Positions 8,198 through 15,366 of a stretch of 37,418 nt of DNA are shown here, piece by piece (position 1 is the first letter of the stretch; the number at the start of each line of letters is the position of its first letter). This stretch comes from Planctomycetota bacterium (GTDB taxonomy: Bacteria; Planctomycetota; Planctomycetia; Planctomycetales; Planctomycetaceae): positions 1 through 37,418 of the forward strand of contig JAFEBS010000055.1 of the NCBI GenBank assembly GCA_018242525.1, given 5' to 3'. The notes under the pieces are model-generated. The model was not told the DNA's origin and made no database searches. It was given only the letters and a program-made list of their open reading frames with translations. The translations under genes were made by a program, and so were the position numbers.

Positions 8198-8241
8198 CCG
8201 AACGTCCTTTTTCGGGGGCGATTTATGACATTATGAGAACG

Positions 8242-8622
8242 TCATACAACGGGCGGACTTGGCGGATTCGCCGACGGCTGAGAGAACAGGTCCAGTGGGG
8301 CGGCGGTGGGCGCTGCGGCCGTTGGAGTACTTCCCGTCGCTTCGATCAGCTTTTGCAGGTCGGTGAGTGTCGGCGGCGGTGACGCTGCGAGCTGCTGGAT
8401 GATCGCCGAGAGATCCGCATGGGACAGTCGCAGGCAGATGATCGACAGCGCGCCCAGGGCGGCGGCGAGCGCGTGGACTTTTTCCGGAGGGGCAATGCTG
8501 GCAGGGATGACTCCCAGCAGGTTGACCAGTTCGACCAGGATCGCGGCCGCGGCGGCGGCGTAGGTCTTATAACCCTTCGCTGCATTCCACAAAAACTGAA
8601 TCACGGTCGTCATTGTGAGCAT
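8242..8622 (-). CDS. Holin-like small membrane protein
   Basis: This 126-residue protein (an alternative start three residues in gives 123) has two predicted membrane segments, about residues 20-38 (TYAAAAAAILVELVNLLGV) and 49-66 (VHALAAALGALSIICLRL), followed by a Pro/Ala/Thr-rich cytoplasmic-type tail. Size, two membrane segments and an N-terminal amphipathic helix fit phage holins or similar small membrane proteins. It starts 13 bases after the large terminase stop and opens the block of exported proteins. Sequence identity to a named holin family was not recognised, so the call is structural. Confidence 0.5.
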   Translation of the reverse strand: MLTMTTVIQFLWNAAKGYKTYAAAAAAILVELVNLLGVIPASIAPPEKVHALAAALGALSIICLRLSHADLSAIIQQLAASPPPTLTDLQKLIEATGSTPTAAAPTAAPLDLFSQPSANPPSPPVV

Positions 8623-8635
8623 GGGAGACGGTTCC

Positions 8636-10333
8636 TCAGAGAGTACGGATTCGGGGGCCGGCTTCGACGTCGGTGTACAGGCACCTGGCGAAGGCCATCA
8701 GCGCGGCCACAATCGGATCGATTTTTTCGTCGGCCGATTGTTTGTCGGGCATCACTAAGCCCGCGGCGTCGGTGCGCAGGACCAGGTTGTCGGCTGCCCA
8801 GCGCAGGATCGGATCGTTGAAGAGGAATCGCCCCTCTTTCAATCCGTCCAGGAATTCACGGATTGGCTCATTGTAGTTTTTCGCGTTTTGCTGGAACTCC
8901 TGGACGTTGATTCCCATCACGTTGACGAAATGCAGTCCGGAGATGCGCGCGTTGTTCGGATCCAGCGCGAGCGACGAAATCCCGAACTTGTCGCGACAGA
9001 ATTTGACACGTTCGTTGATCGCTTCCGGATTCGTCGCGTCGCCTGGCGTGGCCGTCAGGTGCTGATCGTCGATCCAGGCCTTCCAGGGCGACTTGGTGAG
9101 GTCGCGACCGCCGAGTTGTGGCAACCAGTTCCAACCCCGGAATGCGAACCGACGATTTCCCAGGGGCCAGCAGCCATAGAACGAGGCCAGGTCGTTTCGC
9201 CAGCCCAGATCGAGGCCGAAATTGGCGGCTTTACCGTCCAAGTCCGGCAACGGTCCCTGACAGGCGTCCCACAGGGCCAGATTGATGACCTTCAGGACGC
9301 TGCGGACGCGGATATTCATGTGATAACGCAGGAATTCGTTGAGCACGACGGCGTCATACTTGGCCTTGTTCGCGAACAGCCGCAATCCGGCCCGTTTGAC
9401 GCTGATGTCGAGGTTCGGGTTGCCTTTTCGCCAGAGATCCTCTTCGAACAGGCAGGTTTTTCGATCTTCCTCGTCGATTTCGCAGATGAACGAGAAGTGG
9501 CGATCCTCATCGATGACGCCGGTGGCCACCTGGGCGCTGAATTTGTGGACTCGCAGCCACAGTTGCGACAGATCGTCGCCGGCCGTCGTGATGATCAGCG
9601 CGAGCGGCTGCCGGCGTTTACTCATGGAGCTGTTGAGTTTCTCCCAGAGCTCGTCATGTTCCGGCCTCCAGGCGTGGATTTCGTCCGCCACAAAGCCCAG
9701 CAGGTTGTAACCGTCGCGACCTTCGCCGCCGAGTGGCTCAATGAAGCCGTCCAGCAGCTCGTCAACGATGACTTTGGCCGATCGTGTCTTTTTCGAGCCG
9801 CCGAATCGCTTGAATCGATCGGCAAACGAGGGCTGAGATTCGATCTGGGACCAGATTTCTTCCCAGACGATTTCCGCCTGACCGCGTTCGACGGCGGCGA
9901 GCTGCAGTTGATACTTCGCTTCGCATTCGAGGACTGCCAGGCGAAGGCTGATCGCGGCCATGAACGGGCTTTTGCCATTGCCTCGACCCATCGAAATGAA
10001 CGCTTCGCGAAATCGGCGGAACCCGTCATCGAAGGACTTCCAGCCGAAGATGTTCGCGACGATGAATTTCTGGAAGGGACTCAGCAAAAACGGGCAACCG
10101 TCGAATTCTCCGGTCGAATGCTTCAGGCACTGGATGAAGTCGATCGAGCGGTTGGCATCGTCCCAGTCGAGATAGAAGCCGCGCCTGCCGCCCTGGTCCA
10201 GATCACGGCGGTACCGTTCGATGGCGGCGCGCTCCAGCTTCCCGACAACGACTTTCCCGTCCAGGATGTCGTCGCAGTACTTCTCGATGTCGCGACGGTG
10301 GCCCGGCGGCAGTGTCGATCGACGTTTGGGCAT
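8636..10333 (-). CDS. Phage terminase large subunit (ATPase and nuclease)
   Basis: The 565-residue protein packages DNA into the prohead and cuts the concatemer. The N-terminal ATPase shows a Walker A motif SMGRGNGKS (residues 114-122) and Walker B LLGFVADEIHAW (D217, E218). 'LALIITTAGDD' follows as the coupling motif. The C-terminal nuclease shows the first acidic site in FGLDLGWRND and the last in DEKIDPIVAAL, as expected of an RNase H-like fold. Length and motif order fit the Terminase_1 (HK97/YmfN-like) group. It follows the small terminase by 35 bases. It should be functional by motif content. Confidence 0.95.
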   Translation of the reverse strand: MPKRRSTLPPGHRRDIEKYCDDILDGKVVVGKLERAAIERYRRDLDQGGRRGFYLDWDDANRSIDFIQCLKHSTGEFDGCPFLLSPFQKFIVANIFGWKSFDDGFRRFREAFISMGRGNGKSPFMAAISLRLAVLECEAKYQLQLAAVERGQAEIVWEEIWSQIESQPSFADRFKRFGGSKKTRSAKVIVDELLDGFIEPLGGEGRDGYNLLGFVADEIHAWRPEHDELWEKLNSSMSKRRQPLALIITTAGDDLSQLWLRVHKFSAQVATGVIDEDRHFSFICEIDEEDRKTCLFEEDLWRKGNPNLDISVKRAGLRLFANKAKYDAVVLNEFLRYHMNIRVRSVLKVINLALWDACQGPLPDLDGKAANFGLDLGWRNDLASFYGCWPLGNRRFAFRGWNWLPQLGGRDLTKSPWKAWIDDQHLTATPGDATNPEAINERVKFCRDKFGISSLALDPNNARISGLHFVNVMGINVQEFQQNAKNYNEPIREFLDGLKEGRFLFNDPILRWAADNLVLRTDAAGLVMPDKQSADEKIDPIVAALMAFARCLYTDVEAGPRIRTL

Positions 10334-10368
10334 GCCTCAACTCCTCAATTGAGGCGGATTGGCTGCGC

Positions 10369-10899
10369 TCAGGATCGCTTCGATTTCTTCGACGGCCGTT
10401 TCTGAGCGGGTGTCTTCGGCGGAGCTGCAGCCGCTGCGAGGAGCGCCGCCATCGGGTCGAAGGCTTTCTTGTCGGGCTTGGCCACGTGGATCCCCGTCCG
10501 CGCTGACGGCGTGCAACCGAATTCGCGCAGGCACCATTTGAGGAGCGCCGTGTTCTTGGTGATCACTCCGACCAGGGGATTCACCACCGGAGCACCGGAT
10601 TCGGTGAAGTAGACCAGGTCCTGACTTTCCAGCTCCCGGCAATTCGCATGCATGGCCATGTAGGAGGAGACCAGCAGTTCGAAGGCCATGCCGTCGAGCT
10701 CGGTCAACAGGCCGCGCTTCGCGAGCTGTTCGCCGATCCTGGTCCACAGTGCCCGCTGATCGTCGTCAAAGTGCTCGGGCGGATCCGGCAGCCGGGGCTC
10801 GAGCTGGCTCTCGACGTCGTCGCTGTGGCGATCGCCGCGGAATGTCCCGTTTCGCTTGTGGACGGCAACCGGCTTTTTCGGGGGGCCTCGGCGTCCCAT
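10369..10899 (-). CDS. Phage terminase small subunit, P27 family
   Basis: This 176-residue protein opens with MGRRGPPKKP and contains 'FDDDQRALWTRIGEQLAKRGLLTELD' followed by LLVSSYM and 'VVNPLVGVITKNTALLKW', the pattern of the P27 small terminase family that recognises the packaging site and stimulates the large subunit. The C-terminal tail is Ala/Pro/Lys-rich. It lies directly upstream of the large terminase and downstream of an HNH endonuclease, the standard order for HNH-dependent packaging systems. Confidence 0.92.
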   Translation of the reverse strand: MGRRGPPKKPVAVHKRNGTFRGDRHSDDVESQLEPRLPDPPEHFDDDQRALWTRIGEQLAKRGLLTELDGMAFELLVSSYMAMHANCRELESQDLVYFTESGAPVVNPLVGVITKNTALLKWCLREFGCTPSARTGIHVAKPDKKAFDPMAALLAAAAAPPKTPAQKRPSKKSKRS

Positions 10900-10914
10900 C
10901 GATTTCTCCAGAAA

Positions 10915-11205
10915 TCACTCGCCCCGGGCCGTCTTCCTGGAATGGCACGGCTTGCAGAGCGACTGCAGGTTTGCGGGGTCGATAAACAGCCCCCAGTTGC
11001 CCCGATGCGGCACAATATGATCGACGTCCGTCGCGCCCGTGATTTGCTCGGGAGTCTGCGCGAGGCAGGCCTCGCACAGGGGTTGCTTGTTCAGTTGGGC
11101 ATCGCGCCGTCGCGACCAGATGTCCAGCGAGTACCACTTGCGGTACGCGCGAGGCACGGGCTTCGCAATGCGGGGACGCTGGTGTCGCTTGGGCGCGAAA
11201 CTCAT
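10915..11205 (-). CDS. Phage HNH endonuclease
   Basis: The start at 11203-11205 gives 96 residues and overlaps the upstream stop by 4 bases (ATGA). A longer frame is open but has no phage-like sequence. The HNH core is DVDHIVPHRGNWGLFIDPANLQ followed by SLCKPCHSRKT, with the catalytic H-N-H residues and paired cysteines (CEAC and CKPC) for zinc. Small HNH proteins next to terminase genes support cleavage at cos or pac sites in HK97-like phages. Its position immediately before the small terminase fits that role. Confidence 0.88.
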   Translation of the reverse strand: MSFAPKRHQRPRIAKPVPRAYRKWYSLDIWSRRRDAQLNKQPLCEACLAQTPEQITGATDVDHIVPHRGNWGLFIDPANLQSLCKPCHSRKTARGE

Positions 11206-11636
11206 TTCTTGGCCGGAATCAGAATCGCGCTGACTTGCGTTGTCACCGCGCCAGCCTTTGCGGCGATCGTCGTCGTGACCTTCGGCAGCTTCGCCGCCCG
11301 GGCCGCTGCGACTTCCTGGAAGATCGCCTCCAGTTCCTGATCGGGCTGTAGCGTGTTTAGGTCCGGCAGGGCTTCCAAAGCCGACTTCAGCCGCTTCATC
11401 CCAATTCCCAGGTGACGCAGAGCGGCGCAAACCGCCGATATTGCAGTAAAGTCGACGACCGGCGATTCTTCGGCACTACTCGCGGGAGTGCCCGGGGCCT
11501 TTTGCACGGTCCCATGAATTCGAACCGTAAAATCGACGGTTCCGGTCGAGTTCTCGGCGAGAGATCCCTTCGCCGTTTTGAGTGCAGCGTCCTTACAAAC
11601 TCCGGCGATGGCCACGAGTTGCAGTGGTGTGAACAT
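11202..11636 (-). CDS. Hypothetical phage protein, first gene of the leftward operon
   Basis: This 144-residue protein has no recognised family. It starts with an AAGGGA ribosome-binding site 4 bases upstream of the ATG. The sequence contains a beta-rich middle (GTVDFTVRIHGTVQKAP), a helical region (AISAVCAALRHLGIGMKRLKSALEAL) and an Ala/Lys/Thr-rich C-terminus. It might bind DNA or act as an early late-operon protein, but nothing in the sequence shows this. Its stop overlaps the HNH gene. A hairpin with a T-rich flank lies 25 bases upstream. Confidence 0.6.
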   Translation of the reverse strand: MFTPLQLVAIAGVCKDAALKTAKGSLAENSTGTVDFTVRIHGTVQKAPGTPASSAEESPVVDFTAISAVCAALRHLGIGMKRLKSALEALPDLNTLQPDQELEAIFQEVAAARAAKLPKVTTTIAAKAGAVTTQVSAILIPAKK

Positions 11637-11660
11637 AGAGTCCCTTCACTAAAGAAAGAA

Positions 11661-11686
11661 CGGCGAGCGCGTCCATTCGCTCGCCG
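11661..11686 (-). terminator. Hairpin with T-rich flank upstream of the packaging operon
   Basis: A perfect 9-bp inverted repeat (CGGCGAGCG / CGCTCGCCG) with an 8-base loop. On the minus strand it is followed by TTCTTTCTTT, which resembles an intrinsic terminator. It lies in the 130-base space between two divergent genes, upstream of the leftward operon. It could end transcription entering from the right or act as a leader terminator needing antitermination. Confidence 0.5.
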
Positions 11687-11766
11687 CTCAAAGCCGAACC
11701 GTCCATGGCATGGCCTTCACTATTCACCAGTCGCGTTGCGCGGCGGTACACTAGCGAGGGAATTCA

Positions 11767-12174
11767 ATGCCCAGTTTTCGCGATTTGGAAGGCAAGAAAA
11801 CGGACGCCCCGATGGAACCACTTGATCCGCATGCGGATTTGCCCCCGCTCGACCGGGCAATCCTGCGCATGGTCGAAGACCTCGGCTATTCGGCTCCAAA
11901 TGCGGCGACGCTCCTGAAAATCGATGCCGCCCAGGTCCGGGCAATCGTGCGAAGGCATCGATCGAAGACAAATCCGGCGAAGCAGCTCCGCGAAACCCTG
12001 CTCGCCAAAGCCCAGGTATGGCGCCGAGACTTCCTCGCGCTGGAGATGGTCGAGGTAATGGAATTCTCGATCGGCGATGCGGCCAAGCTGCTGAAAATCA
12101 ACAAGGGCCATCTGTGCCGCCGGCTCGAACGAACCCGGAATCTCATTCGAGAGGCCGGCGATCCGCGTCAATGA
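11767..12174 (+). CDS. Double helix-turn-helix protein, putative phage regulator
   Basis: This 135-residue protein has two sigma-region-4-like HTH segments. The first is about residues 30-66 (LDRAILRMVEDLGYSAPNAA, then LLKIDAAQVRAIVRRH). The second is about 91-127 (ALEMVEVMEFSIGDAAKLLK, then INKGHLCRRLERTRNLIRE), which closely resembles the C-terminal domain of ECF sigma factors. There is no region 2, so it is not a complete sigma factor. A GAGGG ribosome-binding site lies 6 bases before the ATG. It is divergent from the late operon, a position typical of a late-gene activator. The opposite-strand frame of similar length is judged a shadow. Confidence 0.65.
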   Translation: MPSFRDLEGKKTDAPMEPLDPHADLPPLDRAILRMVEDLGYSAPNAATLLKIDAAQVRAIVRRHRSKTNPAKQLRETLLAKAQVWRRDFLALEMVEVMEFSIGDAAKLLKINKGHLCRRLERTRNLIREAGDPRQ

Positions 12175-12577
12175 AAAATGCCTGCTACCCAGCGCTCAAA
12201 ACGTGACAACCTGCGCGCGTGGCGGCTACGCGGTAAGCCGCCGGATGGCCCAGCGATTGGACTCCCCCCCGGGGCGGCGCAACGGTCAAAAACAAATCTA
12301 AAAAAGTTGCAAATCGTAGCGCAACACTCGGCTGACTTGTGAAGCGGCTGGCCAGTGACGTCAATCACTGACCAGCCTACACGTCAGCCTGAAAACGACA
12401 GGCCGACATGCGACCCCAAAGGAACCGCATGCGCACTGTCGTTTATCTAGTTCATGCTGCATGGCTCAGCTGCCATCTTCCTTCCAAGCCCATCGGAATT
12501 CGAGGGCCTCCGTTCGTCTATCAGCACAGACGTCGAAGCCAGCGCGTTCCACACAATGCTTGTTCAAGGAAGAACCA
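12175..12577. other. Non-coding region with two inverted repeats upstream of the methyltransferase
   Basis: No convincing gene is visible in these 403 bases. Two inverted repeats stand out. GGCTGG-c-CAGTGA / TCACTG-a-CCAGCC at 12346-12377 has a 6-base loop and symmetric single mismatches. A 9-bp pair, AAACGACAG / CTGTCGTTT, lies at 12393-12401 and 12436-12444. They may be operators or an RNA leader. An A-rich stretch (AAAAACAAATCTAAAAAAG) precedes them near 12288-12306. Confidence 0.5.
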
Positions 12578-13309
12578 ATGAAAGCCTACTACCAGAACGA
12601 TTCGATCCAGCTCTTTCACGCTGACGCTATGCTGGCCCTGCAAGGCCTTGAGTCCGAATCGTTCGACGCAGTGATCACGGATCCACCCTACTGCAGCGGC
12701 GGTACCACAGCCGGTGAACGTCGTCGATCACCCGAGGATAAGTATTCACAGAACGGTGAGCTCCACGGCCGGCCGTCGTTCGGAGGTGACCTCAAGGATC
12801 AGCGCAGCTTCACTTGGTGGTGCATGAATTGGCTGGGCCAATGCCGATCACTCCTTCGAGAAGGTGGATATTGCCTTGTGTTCATTGATTGGCGACAGCT
12901 TCCTGCAATGACCGATGCGTTCCAAGCTGCGGACCTCACCTGGCGAGGTGTAATTCCCTGGGACAAAGGCAGTGCATCCCGGGCTCCTCACAAAGGCTAC
13001 TTCCGCCACCAATGCGAATACGTCGTTTGGGGAACGCGAGGACCTTGCAAAGCAGCGATCCATGGGGGGCCGTTCCCAGGCTGCATTCAATGTCTAATCG
13101 ATCGAAAGGACAAGCATCATCTCACGGGAAAACCCACAGCGCTGATGAGACAACTCGTGAAAGTTGTGCCCGAGGGATCAAAGATTCTCGACCCATTTGC
13201 GGGCTCTGGAACCACGCTGCTGGCAGCTCAATTGGAGTCGCGCATGGCAGTTGGATTCGAGCGCGAAAGCAGCTACTGCCAGATCTCACAGCGTCGACTT
13301 TCAGCCTGA
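12578..13309 (+). CDS. Site-specific DNA methyltransferase (DPPY, beta-type order)
   Basis: Starting at the ATG at 12578 (GGAAG ribosome-binding site just upstream), the protein has 243 residues. The catalytic motif DPPYCSGG occurs near residue 34 and the SAM-binding motif DPFAGSGTTLLAA near residue 205, so catalytic comes before SAM-binding, the beta-class order of N6-adenine or N4-cytosine methyltransferases. 'HLTGKPTALMRQLVKVV' precedes the SAM motif, as is usual. There is no cognate restriction gene beside it, so it is probably a solitary phage methyltransferase used to evade host restriction or regulate. The target sequence cannot be told. Confidence 0.88.
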   Translation: MKAYYQNDSIQLFHADAMLALQGLESESFDAVITDPPYCSGGTTAGERRRSPEDKYSQNGELHGRPSFGGDLKDQRSFTWWCMNWLGQCRSLLREGGYCLVFIDWRQLPAMTDAFQAADLTWRGVIPWDKGSASRAPHKGYFRHQCEYVVWGTRGPCKAAIHGGPFPGCIQCLIDRKDKHHLTGKPTALMRQLVKVVPEGSKILDPFAGSGTTLLAAQLESRMAVGFERESSYCQISQRRLSA

Positions 13310-13357
13310 TTCTCAGGGCTGAAACGATCTCCAAGACCTCCGATCCCCTGTTAAGCG

Positions 13358-13368
13358 GGACTCATAAT
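13358..13368 (+). other. Recombination core GGACTCATAAT, left copy
   Basis: These 11 bases are identical to the minus-strand copy at 15356-15366, and flanking sequence differs on both sides of the pair. The core spans the tRNA anticodon loop, a usual crossover point for phage tyrosine recombinases that use tRNA genes. The two cores are inverted, so recombination between them would invert about 2 kb. Confidence 0.75.
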
Positions 13369-13402
13369 CCTTTGGTTCTCGGTTCAAGTCCGAGCGGTCC
13401 CA
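13358..13402 (+). pseudogene. 3' half of a CAU-anticodon tRNA (attachment-site side)
   Basis: The plus strand shows, from 13358, GGA (anticodon stem end), the loop CTCATAA with anticodon CAT at 13363-13365, stem TCCTT (13368-13372), variable loop TGGTT, a perfect T arm (CTCGG TTCAAGT CCGAG, 13378-13394), and the acceptor strand CGGTCCC with A73 at 13402. There is no D arm and no 5' acceptor strand upstream. It is complementary at every stem to the 5' half at 15356-15395 on the opposite strand. A TTTT follows at 13403-13406. The anticodon indicates elongator Met or Ile2, which cannot be told apart here. Confidence 0.85.
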
Positions 13403-13520
13403 TTTTATGTACACGAGCGTTGCGTCGATTGCCACTCCGGGTAAACATTCCAATCTGCATCGACAATCCGTCGACATGGCCTCGATGGTGACGATTTTGT
13501 AGCGTTCCGGCGCAGCGATC

Positions 13521-13793
13521 GTGACGGACCCGGACGAGCGACAACCGATTCGTTATCCTGTCACCATGCAATGTACGATCCGCTCACTGATGATCTGGCT
13601 CATGCGGCTGATCAACTCGAAACGGACCTGGCTGACGGCCAAAGCTGGCGATGCGGTTTTACTGACCGATGGGGAAACCAGCCAACGGTATTTCATCAAG
13701 TCAGTCGAACTGTATCTGGTCGATCCTTCCAGTGAGAACGGGCGAACGGTTGCTACTGCGGGCGATTGGTTGGAGGGCACCGACGATGCGTGA
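13521..13793 (+). CDS. Small hypothetical protein
   Basis: The frame encodes 90 residues from a GTG at 13521, or 75 from the ATG at 13566. It contains a short hydrophobic stretch (SLMIWLMRLI) and a soluble part (AGDAVLLTDGETSQRYFIKSV, then LVDPSSENG). It overlaps the next gene by 8 bases, and that gene's ribosome-binding site lies inside it, so the two are probably co-transcribed. No family is recognised. It lies inside the segment bounded by the inverted cores. Confidence 0.5.
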   Translation: MTDPDERQPIRYPVTMQCTIRSLMIWLMRLINSKRTWLTAKAGDAVLLTDGETSQRYFIKSVELYLVDPSSENGRTVATAGDWLEGTDDA

Positions 13794-14235
13794 GTTCTTC
13801 CACGGCTGGCGAAGGAAGGCGGGGTTGACCACGCTGGTGGTGGCGATGATGCTGTCTGGGGCATGGATGCGGAGCTACCACCTTCCCGATAGTCTTGGGG
13901 ATTCTCGAAACCCGTGGCTTATCTCTCATGATGGAAATCTCGTTTGGGTTTCACAGTCTGGCCCACACAAATATCCCCAAGTTTGGGATTGGTACAGGTT
14001 TTACACGACAGATCCTGTGATCTTTGCCCAAGGTTTTCGACCCGCATTTGAATGGAAGTGCGTACGACAACGCGGATTTGTTGTCCTGGAATTTGGCCGT
14101 CACGAGTTCTGGGGGTATGCCGTGAACTGGCTTCGCATCCCCTACTGGACAATCGCCCTCCCCCTTACCCTTCTCTCCGCCTACTTGATCCTCTGGCCGG
14201 GCAAGCGGGCGACCAAGCAGACCGCGAAGGATTGA
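13786..14235 (+). CDS. Two-TM planctomycete hypothetical protein (MREFFHGWRRK type)
   Basis: The ATG at 13786 has GGAGGG 9 bases upstream. The 149-residue product begins MREFFHGWRRKAG, followed by a membrane segment (about residues 14-28, TTLVVAMMLSGAWMRSY), a soluble beta-rich domain, and a second membrane segment near the C-terminus (IPYWTIALPLTLLSAYLIL) ending in basic residues. I know this start and ending from many paralogous planctomycete proteins of unknown function. It supports the host assignment and suggests that this part of the invertible segment is chromosomal rather than phage. Confidence 0.75.
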   Translation: MREFFHGWRRKAGLTTLVVAMMLSGAWMRSYHLPDSLGDSRNPWLISHDGNLVWVSQSGPHKYPQVWDWYRFYTTDPVIFAQGFRPAFEWKCVRQRGFVVLEFGRHEFWGYAVNWLRIPYWTIALPLTLLSAYLILWPGKRATKQTAKD

Positions 14236-14330
14236 CCATCGATCGTACCGCCGTGGATTGCTCGCATGGTACGGAATGCGACAAAGAACGGCTCGATTCG
14301 GTGCGAGGTGGAGCATTATTCCGAAAATGG

Positions 14331-15032
14331 CTACGGGCCCTGCGGTGTCATTTTCTCAGGCGGCAAGATGACGGTGACGAATGGAATCGCACCGTAAAAA
14401 GTCATGAGCCATGCCGAGACCTCACCATTAATCTCGTATCGATACGAGAACGCATTTCTCCCAACCACATGCTCGGGTTGTGCCAAGAGTGGCGCAATGA
14501 TATTGCTGCGAATTTCTTCGGCAGCGTCAGCACCGTTCTGATGAAGTGTGTCGTCCGAAATCGTCCAGAATCTGCAGTTCACAGGGAGCAATTCCGACTT
14601 CTCTACGAAGTACAATCCTCGGGCTGTTCGTTCAACCACACGAAATATGCGGCTAAGATCGACATCGAAGGCAAGGCGGTTCCCGGCGTACAAACCTGAC
14701 TGGGTAAACTCAGGTCCATATTGCAAATCTCGCAGGAACGCCATTCCAAAGCGGGCTGCCTGAATCCTATTCAGCGATTTGAATATCACTGGAATAATGC
14801 CTTTAACGTCCGGGTGTCCCCTCGCTTTATCGTTGAGACCGACTTTCAAACGAAAATACTCATCGTCTTTCGAGAATGACTTATTGCACCGATCGCAAGA
14901 CGGGACCCATGGTCGCTCCGGCGGGAGTGGCTTTGTATAGATGTTCTCTGGCGGTGTGTGATCCTTCGTCGTAGCTGGCACGGCTTGACAATGGACGCAG
15001 ATTTGATCGGCGGTCATTCGATTATTGCCCAT
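14331..15032 (-). CDS. HNH-like nuclease domain protein
   Basis: The ATG at 15030-15032 gives 233 residues. An alternative start at 15017 removes five, and a longer frame from 15113 is open. The N-terminal region resembles an HNH/zinc-finger domain: CVHC near residue 11, KDHTPPENIY near residue 22, and 'PSCDRCNKSFSKDDEYFRL' near residues 41-59. That gives two CxxC zinc pairs around a DH motif. The C-terminal part (FMAFL-type helices and beta strands) has no recognised fold. No clear ribosome-binding site was found. It is convergent with the two-TM gene and lies next to the right-hand core, so it may be a mobile or defence nuclease brought by the element. Confidence 0.65.
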   Translation of the reverse strand: MGNNRMTADQICVHCQAVPATTKDHTPPENIYTKPLPPERPWVPSCDRCNKSFSKDDEYFRLKVGLNDKARGHPDVKGIIPVIFKSLNRIQAARFGMAFLRDLQYGPEFTQSGLYAGNRLAFDVDLSRIFRVVERTARGLYFVEKSELLPVNCRFWTISDDTLHQNGADAAEEIRSNIIAPLLAQPEHVVGRNAFSYRYEINGEVSAWLMTFYGAIPFVTVILPPEKMTPQGP

Positions 15033-15355
15033 TGTTTTTTTCGCATCACTCTTCAGCAGGCGGCACGAGTCGTATGCAACCTGCAAACCATGTTCAGCCG
15101 CGAGGGCGTACATTTCTGGCGTAGCTTTGCCGCTTCGTCTGGATCAACGCTTGTCGATATCGTTTAGCCTCATTGGTGGACAGGAAGCGCAGAGGATCAC
15201 GGATACTCTGGTCTACCGACAATTCGACCGGGTGTCAGTGACACCCGCGACCCACGGAATCGGTGGTAATTCGTGGCATTTTCGGGACCGTTCATTTTCA
15301 CCGAAACACTACGAAACAGGCTATTTCAGCTACTTTCCGCAATTGGCAGGGGAGT
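15033..15355. other. Non-coding stretch beside right core, with palindrome
   Basis: No gene is supported here. A near-perfect palindrome GGGTGTCA-G-TGACACCC lies at 15230-15246. CGAAAC is repeated directly at 15302-15307 and 15312-15317. TTCGGGACCG at 15281-15290 is the reverse complement of CGGTCCCGAA at 15389-15398, at the tRNA 5' end. These could be recombinase arm or operator sites next to the crossover core, but this is inferred. Confidence 0.45.
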
Positions 15356-15366
15356 ATTATGAGTCC
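15356..15366 (-). other. Recombination core GGACTCATAAT, right copy
   Basis: This is the minus-strand copy of the 11-bp sequence also present on the plus strand at 13358-13368. On one side it is flanked by the tRNA 5' half, on the other by ACTCCCC. It is the predicted crossover point. Confidence 0.75.

Larger units (their letters stand above)
1..13368. mobile_element. Prophage (HK97-type head and packaging module), left part outside window
   Basis: The segment contains a contiguous leftward morphogenesis operon with both terminase subunits, HK97-fold capsid, prohead protease, portal and head-tail joining proteins, plus a divergent regulator-like gene and a DNA methyltransferase. The right limit is placed at the 11-bp core inside a tRNA 3' half at 13358-13368, because a tRNA-derived sequence is a typical phage attachment site. 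That boundary is inference. Tail, lysogeny and integrase genes are not in the window. All packaging and head genes are intact open frames, so the module does not look decayed. Confidence 0.85.

Noticed and set aside
8888..10405. 505-residue plus-strand frame over the terminase
   Set aside because: Antisense to the large terminase with Walker motifs; no domain recognised.
11764..12171. Minus-strand frame opposite the double-HTH gene
   Set aside because: The plus strand has a better ribosome-binding site and HTH-like sequence; the minus frame has neither.
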